A DNA stretch of 64,000 bases from Echinicola vietnamensis DSM 17526 (GTDB lineage: Bacteria; Bacteroidota; Bacteroidia; Cytophagales; Cyclobacteriaceae), in contig NC_019904.1 of assembly GCF_000325705.1 (NCBI RefSeq), positions 1,806,001 to 1,870,000 of the forward strand. The letters run 5' to 3'. The notes beneath the pieces were generated by a model. It did no database searches, had not been told where the DNA came from, and saw only the letters and a program-made list of their open reading frames with translations. Of this stretch, positions 54,327 through 61,070 are shown in pieces (the first letter of the stretch is position 1; the number at the start of each line of letters is the position of its first letter). A program made the translations under genes and the position numbers.

Positions 54327-55769
54327 TTATGATGCGGGAACTTCACTTTTAGCGTTTGGCTTAGCGGTGTGGGGTATCGAGGTGTTTTTTTGGACGATTT
54401 TACTGCTGGCGATGTACACCAAGACAGCCACAAACCAGCCGGGTAGCCCCAGGAAGAAAATTTCTACTCCTGCAAACAAGTTTAGTCCTAAGCAGAATAT
54501 CAAGGTGATGAGCCAGGTGATGCCCACGGCAGGATTAAAATTACGATGGGTCAAAGCTGCAAAATTAGACTGCATCCCCATTTTTGGGAACAAGAAAATG
54601 TCGATAAAGATAACCGCCCCTAGTGGCATCAATACCAATCCGTAAAGGGCGACAAAGTCTAGTAATTGCATCATCAAAGCTGGAAAACATGCCGCAATGG
54701 TTGTAATCAATCCCACAAAGAGGGTGACCTTCCAAGTTTTCCAGTTGGGATTAATGGACTGAATGGCCAGTCCTGCGCGGTATAGGGTTGGGTTTGCAGT
54801 GGTCCAGCCTGCGATGATCACGCAAATCGCGCCAGCAATACCGACTGCCTCGTAGGCAATAGGCCCAGGAGCAAAAACCAAACTGCCATCAGATTCCAGT
54901 AGGAAAAGGGAGTATAAAATCCCTGAGGCAATCCATGCCACGTAGTGCCCTAAAAACACCCCTGTGGAAGTGGCAAACCCGGCTGTCCATTTTTTGGCAT
55001 ATCGTAAGATGGACATGTCTGCCATTCCGATGTGCATGGCCATGTTACAGAACCATGCGAAGAACATGATGTGCCAGAAGGTGAATTTGGTTTTCCCTTC
55101 CAAGGGGACTCCCGACCAGATGGTTTCTTTGGCCACAGGCCAAAAATCTCCAATGGAGTTGATCCCTAATCGGGGCAATACCGCTACGGCTGCTGCCACA
55201 AAGATCATGATCATCCATGGGGCGGCAATATTCGCAAATTTCACGACTTGGTTAAACCCAAACATGGCGATCACCGTGGTGATGGCGCCCACTACGAATA
55301 CCGTAAGGACAAACCCCAAGCTCGTGGGCAAGGTGTCATCCAGCGCAGGCATGGCCAAGTCAAACGGGATGCCCACGGCGGTGGCCGCCACGGTAATCAT
55401 GGCTCCTGCCAAAAAGCAAAAGGCTACGGCATTGACCAAGTTATAGATCATGGTGAAGCGACTTCCCGCGATTTTCTCCAACTGGAAGTACAAGGTGTGC
55501 CGGGTTTTGGTAGCGGCTTTTCCCGTGAAAAAAGCCCAGCTGAGCACGGCAAGAATATTGCCGACGAGCAAGCCACTGACCAAGTCAACGGCACTCGCAC
55601 CATGCGCCACAAATAGTGGCCCCAGGACAAATTCCGTTCCCGCGGTGTGTTCACCAGCATAGGTTCCTACAAAGGATTTCCAGCTTTTGAGCTTGTTTTG
55701 AGGGATAGCTTCCCTTTCATATTCATTGACAGATTCGAGTTTCTGTACAAGATTCTTTTTATCGGACAT
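54327..55769 (-). CDS. NCS1/cytosine-purine permease-like transporter
   Basis: 480 aa with about 12 transmembrane helices. The layout and pieces such as GTYAGEHTAGTEFVLGPLFVAHG, GFNQVVKFANIAAPWMIMIFV and IAGWTTANPTLYRAGLAIQSI fit the NCS1 nucleobase/cation symporter fold (two five-helix repeats). Classical members import cytosine, purines, hydantoins or thiamine. Here the setting is rhamnose-related: GntR paralogues on both sides, an esterase, GH106 and rhaM downstream of the same regulators, and a motif shared with rhaM and rhaEW upstream. A rhamnose or other sugar-derived substrate is possible but unproved. Confidence 0.8.
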   Translation of the reverse strand: MSDKKNLVQKLESVNEYEREAIPQNKLKSWKSFVGTYAGEHTAGTEFVLGPLFVAHGASAVDLVSGLLVGNILAVLSWAFFTGKAATKTRHTLYFQLEKIAGSRFTMIYNLVNAVAFCFLAGAMITVAATAVGIPFDLAMPALDDTLPTSLGFVLTVFVVGAITTVIAMFGFNQVVKFANIAAPWMIMIFVAAAVAVLPRLGINSIGDFWPVAKETIWSGVPLEGKTKFTFWHIMFFAWFCNMAMHIGMADMSILRYAKKWTAGFATSTGVFLGHYVAWIASGILYSLFLLESDGSLVFAPGPIAYEAVGIAGAICVIIAGWTTANPTLYRAGLAIQSINPNWKTWKVTLFVGLITTIAACFPALMMQLLDFVALYGLVLMPLGAVIFIDIFLFPKMGMQSNFAALTHRNFNPAVGITWLITLIFCLGLNLFAGVEIFFLGLPGWFVAVLVYIASSKIVQKNTSIPHTAKPNAKSEVPAS

Positions 55770-55828
55770 GTTGTTAAATCGTATTTTGGGTAGCTGTGAA
55801 ATTAAAAAAACACGGTGTGAAAGCTATC

Positions 55829-55842
55829 CTGTACTGTTATGA
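55829..55842 (-). promoter_or_regulatory. Candidate rhamnose-regulon site before the permease gene
   Basis: The minus strand reads TCATAACAGTACAG, 60-73 nt before the permease ATG. TCATAACAGT is identical to the site before rhaM, and CAGTACAG is identical to that before rhaEW. Confidence 0.45.
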
Positions 55843-55862
55843 CGAACGAAAGTACGGGAGGT

Positions 55863-56912
55863 TTAGATAGACCCTCGATCGATGAAATTAAAGACGTTTT
55901 TGACCACCTCCTTTTTTCGTTTTTTGATCATATAGGCGGCAGTTTCTCCCATGACTTTGAAGTCCGTGGACATGACTGTGATGCCCAAAAGCTCCTTGAG
56001 AGGAGTGTCGTTATAAGAAATGACCCCTACGTCCTCACCAAGTAAATATTCCTCGTCCCTGATTTGCCTCATGAGGTTGACCAAGTCATTTTCTTCGATC
56101 AGGATATAGGCATCATTGGGGCTAAGTTCCATTTCTGGATAGATGGTGTTGATGATTTCAAATTCTAGTCCATATTCCACACAAAATTTCTTAAAGCCCT
56201 GTTTGATTTCTTTTGGATAAGGATAGATGACATTGTCGGGATAGACTAAAATTAAGGTATCGTATTTTTGCAAACGGGCTTGGCCTTCCTTGAGTGCTTT
56301 ATAGATGTCCATTTTAAAATCCTGATAAATAGAAGCTACTTCATCCCCAAGGTCGGGCATGTAGTTGTCCATAATGATCAACTTATCAGGAGATATTTTT
56401 CGAAGCGCATCAATGACATCTTGATTGTAATTGTTATGATGTAAGTCGTCGTCCTTAAAATGGGGCATAACTACATAATAATCATAGGCCCCCGTATTTT
56501 CGTTTAAGAGATTGAGTAAATTCTTTGGGTCGCAATGATAGATGTGGAGGTCTACCTGCGCGTCTGCCCCCAGGCTGTTGACAAATGAATTGTAAATGCG
56601 AAGCTTGTAATTGGAGAGCTTGTTGAGTAAAAAAAGTACCTTTACCTGAGATTGGGATACATTTCTGGCGACATAATAACCCTTGCCTTTTACCGAAACG
56701 ATGATCTTCTTTTTCTTTAAAAGGTTGTAGGCTTTCTCTACGGTATCTCTGGAAAGGTAATACTCTTCACTGATTTCATTGATGGAAGGGATTTTTTCAC
56801 CCACTGATAGGCTGCCTTTCTCAATGTCCTCAATGATGGAATTGACGATTTGCTGGTATTTCGGAATCCTGGACTCCGAATCAATACGGATGGATGTTGG
56901 AGCTTCGATCAT
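55863..56912 (-). CDS. GntR-HTH / LacI-like ligand-binding regulator, copy 2
   Basis: 349 aa from the ATG at 56912. A longer frame would start at a TTG (56936) inside the CAATCGATTG palindrome, so that start is rejected. The HTH (RIPKYQQIVNSIIEDIEKGSLSVGEKIPSIN, ISEEYYLSRDTVEKAYNLLKKKKII) and the sensor domain (VDLHIYHCDPKNLLNLL, VISYNDTPLKELLG, STDFKVMGETAAYMI) follow copy 1 nearly residue by residue, so the two are recent paralogues. CAATCGATTG palindromes lie 22 nt and 300 nt before the start. It may regulate itself, the permease unit downstream and the rhamnosidase. Confidence 0.88.
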   Translation of the reverse strand: MIEAPTSIRIDSESRIPKYQQIVNSIIEDIEKGSLSVGEKIPSINEISEEYYLSRDTVEKAYNLLKKKKIIVSVKGKGYYVARNVSQSQVKVLFLLNKLSNYKLRIYNSFVNSLGADAQVDLHIYHCDPKNLLNLLNENTGAYDYYVVMPHFKDDDLHHNNYNQDVIDALRKISPDKLIIMDNYMPDLGDEVASIYQDFKMDIYKALKEGQARLQKYDTLILVYPDNVIYPYPKEIKQGFKKFCVEYGLEFEIINTIYPEMELSPNDAYILIEENDLVNLMRQIRDEEYLLGEDVGVISYNDTPLKELLGITVMSTDFKVMGETAAYMIKKRKKEVVKNVFNFIDRGSI

Positions 56913-56930
56913 TTTGGGGGTTAGTCGTTT

Positions 56931-56943
56931 GCGCAATCGATTG
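56931..56943. promoter_or_regulatory. CAATCGATTG palindrome, site 1
   Basis: GCGCAATCGATTG; the inner 10 bp are a perfect palindrome, typical of LacI/GntR-type operators. It lies 19-31 nt before the ATG of regulator copy 2. Confidence 0.55.
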
Positions 56944-57211
56944 TAATATAAATAGAACTTGCTATACCAAGCAAGTACCGGAAGTTATTTTATATGGATG
57001 GTAGCCTGTTTTTAGCGGTGTTTTAATATTTATGCTATTTAAATGTGATCTTTTCGTAGTTTAAACGCTTTTTTTAAGGAAATTTAATTTGGTGTCGTTT
57101 ATGTAGAAATTTAGTGATTTTCTTGTAAAGAAGAAAGGCTGTCCAAATTGTCGAAATCGTTTGCTGTAAATATAAATCACTGAATTAGCCAAACCATAAT
57201 ACTATTTTGTA

Positions 57212-57224
57212 CAATCGATTGCGC
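57212..57224. promoter_or_regulatory. CAATCGATTG palindrome, site 2
   Basis: CAATCGATTGCGC is the exact reverse complement of site 1 over 13 bp, 281 bp farther from the regulator gene. Two such sites could bind one tetramer with a DNA loop. Confidence 0.55.
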
Positions 57225-57290
57225 ATGTTTGCAAATAGAAGCATATCCATTAAGTGATGGCTGCAAGCTTAAAAGGGTTGGTGGGGAGTA

Positions 57291-57361
57291 GGGACTTTCT
57301 CATAACAGGTCGTTGAAATCTGTAGTGAAGTTAAAACGACTTGAGGCAATGAGAAAGTCCC
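57291..57361. repeat. Long inverted repeat (71 bp stem-loop)
   Basis: GGGACTTTCTCAT (57291-57303) and ATGAGAAAGTCCC (57349-57361) are perfect complements. Inside, AGGTCGTT and AACGACTT pair again with one G-U pair, giving a two-level hairpin. It lies 76 bp past the end of the GH106 gene and may be a 3' structure or a small MITE-like element. Confidence 0.75.
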
Positions 57362-57437
57362 TTGTTTTGGCCTGTGGCTGATTTCTTTAAATGTTCATGT
57401 TTATGGGCAGCACAAGTTTTCTCATGAACAACGTGTG

Positions 57438-60227
57438 TTAAAATACTTCCAATTCCACGGATCCTTCTATCCCCGATGGCATCACATCCCATGTGGAGGC
57501 ATCGAAGGGCTTATAATTGATGTTGACAAAGTTGATTTCGTGGTAGTTTCGCCATTCCATTCCATGTTGGTCCATATAGCGGACCCGGTTGGCCATGAGG
57601 TTGGCGACTTGGATTTTGATGTCATTTTTGCCGTCTTTCAGAAACTCTCCTATACGGAGTTGGTAGGGAATGCTCCAGGCATAGCCGGCCTCTTGACCAT
57701 TGATCCAAACTTTGGCACTTTCGTGGACGTTGGCCAGTTTGAGCAAGTAATGCTTGTCCGCTTCTTTTTGTAGGTCAAAGGTCGTGTGGTAAGTGGCTTG
57801 GCCTGAAAATGCATCCGCAATATCGTCTCCTTGCCCCGTCCAAGGTTGGATGGTCTCGGTAGTTTGATTTTTTGGAAGCTCAGGTCCTCCCGCATCAAAA
57901 TGAAGCTCCCAGGGGCCTTCTACAGGGATGGTCTTGGTTGCTTCCGTGCGATAAGTCCATGGGCTGACCGACTGGGCTTCTGCTGCTGCGGCCTGCACCA
58001 ATAAGCTCTCACCGGATTCCAAATGTACGTTGACGAAGGTTTTGCCTTCTTGACGACGGCTTTTGGCAAGACCGCTTTTTCCTGTGAGTGGATTCATCAG
58101 GACTACTGAGGAAGCATCCACGTTCAGGCTGATTTCTTTGTCAATGGCCGCTGCAGTGTGATTTACGAGGAAATAGTACTTGTCATCTCCCACTGTCCTT
58201 CGGATAAACTGTAATCCGGTGTCTGCCAAGGTCTCTCTTTCGATGGATTCATTCTCCAGTGCCTGTTGGAAGTTTCCATTCAGGATTACCTTTCCCTTTC
58301 CTACTGTGGCCACTCCATGATCATCAAACGTTAATTGTGCCCAGGTGTCCGCCAGGTCCTTTTCTCTTTTTTCTACCTCAAAGTGTCCCGGTACATGCTT
58401 TGGCGCCGCTTCAAAGATCACTGTCGCTCCTTCTTTGGCCAATGCAATGGCACTCTCTAGTGTTTGAAGGGGGAAATATTCCATTTGTGGGATCAGAAGC
58501 GCTTTGGCCGGTGAGGCCTCTCCATGCGTGAGGATTTTTCCTTCCGCCACCCGAGCTTCTCGGATGAGCTTGTCAGAAGTAAAGTCCACCGAATACCCTT
58601 GCCCCATTAGTTTGGTAGTTTGGGCATAAAAGGCCGTAGGGTGAAGCCAGTCATCAATGTGGTGTACCGAGATCATCTGGAACATATTGCCTTCCTCGGC
58701 CCAGACATCATAAACGGGCCAATAGACCATCAGCTCATTGTCCGGCTTTCCGGCCTGAAGGACAGACTGGCACCGGGCGATATAGTCGTTGAAGCTTCTG
58801 AAATGTGGCCAAAGGCTGTTTTGCTGGGTAAGGTTCAGGGAGGCATAAAACAACCATCCCGGAAAATCAATATCCTGCGGAGAATAGGTGACGCCATGGT
58901 AAAATACATGGTTGATGCCTGCAAGGAAGGCTTGGTCCACTTCGGGCTTCATCTGAGAAAAGGAAGACTTGAAGTGCTCGCCGAGCCAAGTAAAAGTTTC
59001 GCAGGAAATCAAGGGTTTTCCGGCCAAGTGCCCCGCGGAAGAAGCGAATTTTAGCATGATCGGATCGGGATCCACGTTTCGGATATCGGCACTGTCTCTC
59101 CTGAGCCCCGGTATTGGGAAATAGCTGGAGCCGAATGTCTCGCATTCGGGAATATCTACCGTAGCATACAAATCGATCAGGTTTCCTGGAGAGCCGTGAG
59201 CTTGGTTTTTGGTCTTTTTACCTTTGCTGTGTGCCCAATCAGTCCAATTCTCCGTAAAGTGTTCCAGAAGGAGCTCATGCAGGGTTTGGCGGTAATCGGA
59301 TTTGATGCGGGCAGTTTCTTCCGAGTGTTCCTTGCCGAGCAGCTGTGGCAGGTAAGCTTTCAGGTCATAGCCTCTTCGCTGCTGAAATGCTTCCAAGAAG
59401 TTTTTGGTGAAATTAGCCCCGTATACTTCAAAACTGTCGTTGTAAAAAGCCCGAATGCCGGGAAGGTCCTCTCCAAAGGCTTCTCCAAAGACATCCAAAT
59501 AGCGGTTTACGGCTTCGGCCGAAAAGTGATCCAAGGTGTATCCCTGTCCACCCGGAGCGGCCCTTTTGACCTTTTGGCCTGTTTTGCCATTGTAGATGGC
59601 CATGATCTTCCAGTTGCCGGAAGATTCCCACGTCAGTTGGCCATCGGCGGTAACTTGGGAAGTGAGCTCTTCCACTTGTCCATCATTTCCATAGGCCATC
59701 ACTGCGAGAAGTTCTGGGCTGCGTTCGGGATGTTTTTCGTCTTTCCACGTGAGGTTTTGCGAGAATTCCCCCTGCCCGTTGAAGTCAAATTCCTTGGTGA
59801 CCAGTTTAGAAGCGGCATGGTCAACGTCGACAAATGGCCCCCCGAATGGCCAGCCGGTTCCTTGGGTCAGGTCCACTTGCATGTCCAAGCTGTCGGCTAC
59901 ATTAACAGTATATTTTAGCATTTCCAGCCATTCGTCCGACAAGAAGTCGAGGTAACGGTCTTCGTATCCCTTGGCTCCGTAAATTGGGGCGATTTCCACA
60001 CCACCAAGCCCCGCATCAGCATATTCATGCAGCAGGTAGCTGAGGTTTTTCTTATCCACGGCGTTGCCCATCCACCACCAGCGGGTCCACGGCTTGGATT
60101 GCTGGGTGATTTCCGGCCAGGTATCGGGCGTTATGGAAGGTGTGTCGGCTGCGTTTTCTGAAGGAGTCTGACAAGAAAAAACCATCAAACAGGCAGCTGG
60201 AAGTAGTGCTTTTAAGGTGAGTTTCAT
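57438..60227 (-). CDS. GH106 family alpha-L-rhamnosidase, lipoprotein
   Basis: 929 aa. Signal MKLTLKALLPAACLMVFSCQ ends in a lipobox-like FSC, so surface anchoring is likely. The catalytic region opens with PWTRWWWMGNAVDKKNLSYLL, GLGGVEIAPIYG and DLTQGTGWPFGGPFV, hallmarks of GH106. Further blocks are AFYNDSFEVYGANF, KNQAHGSPGNLIDLYA and CETFTWLGEHFK with acidic residues that fit the active site. The C-terminal 150 residues form a galactose-binding-like beta domain (ANVHESAKVWINGQEAG). It removes terminal L-rhamnose from pectin-like or algal glycans. rhaM lies 92 bp upstream in the same direction. Confidence 0.9.
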   Translation of the reverse strand: MKLTLKALLPAACLMVFSCQTPSENAADTPSITPDTWPEITQQSKPWTRWWWMGNAVDKKNLSYLLHEYADAGLGGVEIAPIYGAKGYEDRYLDFLSDEWLEMLKYTVNVADSLDMQVDLTQGTGWPFGGPFVDVDHAASKLVTKEFDFNGQGEFSQNLTWKDEKHPERSPELLAVMAYGNDGQVEELTSQVTADGQLTWESSGNWKIMAIYNGKTGQKVKRAAPGGQGYTLDHFSAEAVNRYLDVFGEAFGEDLPGIRAFYNDSFEVYGANFTKNFLEAFQQRRGYDLKAYLPQLLGKEHSEETARIKSDYRQTLHELLLEHFTENWTDWAHSKGKKTKNQAHGSPGNLIDLYATVDIPECETFGSSYFPIPGLRRDSADIRNVDPDPIMLKFASSAGHLAGKPLISCETFTWLGEHFKSSFSQMKPEVDQAFLAGINHVFYHGVTYSPQDIDFPGWLFYASLNLTQQNSLWPHFRSFNDYIARCQSVLQAGKPDNELMVYWPVYDVWAEEGNMFQMISVHHIDDWLHPTAFYAQTTKLMGQGYSVDFTSDKLIREARVAEGKILTHGEASPAKALLIPQMEYFPLQTLESAIALAKEGATVIFEAAPKHVPGHFEVEKREKDLADTWAQLTFDDHGVATVGKGKVILNGNFQQALENESIERETLADTGLQFIRRTVGDDKYYFLVNHTAAAIDKEISLNVDASSVVLMNPLTGKSGLAKSRRQEGKTFVNVHLESGESLLVQAAAAEAQSVSPWTYRTEATKTIPVEGPWELHFDAGGPELPKNQTTETIQPWTGQGDDIADAFSGQATYHTTFDLQKEADKHYLLKLANVHESAKVWINGQEAGYAWSIPYQLRIGEFLKDGKNDIKIQVANLMANRVRYMDQHGMEWRNYHEINFVNINYKPFDASTWDVMPSGIEGSVELEVF

Positions 60228-60319
60228 TGCTAATTTTTACTTTTTGAAATGCGGACGATGCCATTTACGATTGGAGCAAGGTCCTGCTGTGGCCGTTGTA
60301 TTATTGGGATGGCCAGCCT

Positions 60320-60634
60320 TTATAAGGTAAACACTTCCTTTAAGGGAAGACTTACTGGTGAATTATCCGGGTTGGTCTCCATAATGTCTGCCATGTAAGC
60401 CCACCATTTTTGGACAATGGTGGTATTACCCAAGTCCTGGGAATTGCTGTCACCGGTGACGGTCTGAACGGCAAATAGAGTGGAGGTTTCCCGATCCAGA
60501 TAGATACTGTAATCCTGCACACCGCTGTCTTTGAGAAGCTTCACCAGTTCAGGCCATATTTCACGGTGCCGTTGCTCATATTCTGCCTCATAGCCCGGCA
60601 GTAACTTCATTTTAAAGGCAATTTGTTTTGTCAT
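60320..60634 (-). CDS. rhaM: L-rhamnose mutarotase
   Basis: 104 aa dimeric alpha/beta-barrel protein. KQIAFKMKLLPGYEAEYEQRHREIWPELVKLLKDSGVQDYSIYLD and the end WWAYMADIMETNPDNSPVSLPLKEVF match RhaM along its full length, with the conserved His in RHREIWPEL and the WW pair. It equilibrates alpha and beta L-rhamnose before isomerisation. It leads the rhaM-GH106 unit, while the isomerase gene lies some 57 kb away at the other side of the window. Confidence 0.95.
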   Translation of the reverse strand: MTKQIAFKMKLLPGYEAEYEQRHREIWPELVKLLKDSGVQDYSIYLDRETSTLFAVQTVTGDSNSQDLGNTTIVQKWWAYMADIMETNPDNSPVSLPLKEVFTL

Positions 60635-61070
60635 TTTAAGGGAATTATTGTCCTAGCTCCTAAGAAACATAATAATACGGAAATAACTGTTATGATCTGA
60701 CAGGTATGAGCGCCGGAGGACTGTTTCGTAGGCTCCCTTGGTGCCATGGTGCGTCAAGCAATATCCAACATGGTGTGTGGCGACTATGAGTGGTGTTTAC
60801 CGACTCAATAGGAGGTTAAGGACACATTAAAGCCATTTTGCGAAATGGGGAGCGGGATACTACAGCACAAAGAAAAAGAACTTTTACTGTACTTTAGGAG
60901 GACAAGATTAGAGGCTTGTAGAGGAAGTGAATTTAGGTAGTTTTTACCAACGTAAAGTTGAATTTACTTTCTGGAATGCAAACAGGTGGCTTTTTGATGT
61001 AAAAGCTGATGTAATCAAATGATCGGATAAAACGATGTTTTCCGGTTTAGCAAACCCTAAAAAATAACCC
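60635..61070. other. Divergent control region between rhaM and the SusC gene
   Basis: 436 bp without a gene. It holds the rhaM site, a partial copy of the AATATTGCTTGATCC-like motif (reverse strand, about 60752-60766), TTTACTGTACTTT near 60883 (contains AGTACAG on the other strand) and GATGTAA twice at 60996 and 61008, 12 bp apart. Confidence 0.5.
60683..60697 (-). promoter_or_regulatory. Candidate rhamnose-regulon site before rhaM
   Basis: On the minus strand GATCATAACAGTTAT, with the palindrome ATAAC-A-GTTAT. TCATAACAGT is shared with the permease site. It lies 49-63 nt before the rhaM ATG. Confidence 0.45.

Noticed and set aside
59196..59918. 240-codon open frame antisense to the GH106 gene
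   Set aside because: Fully inside GH106 with no recognisable features.
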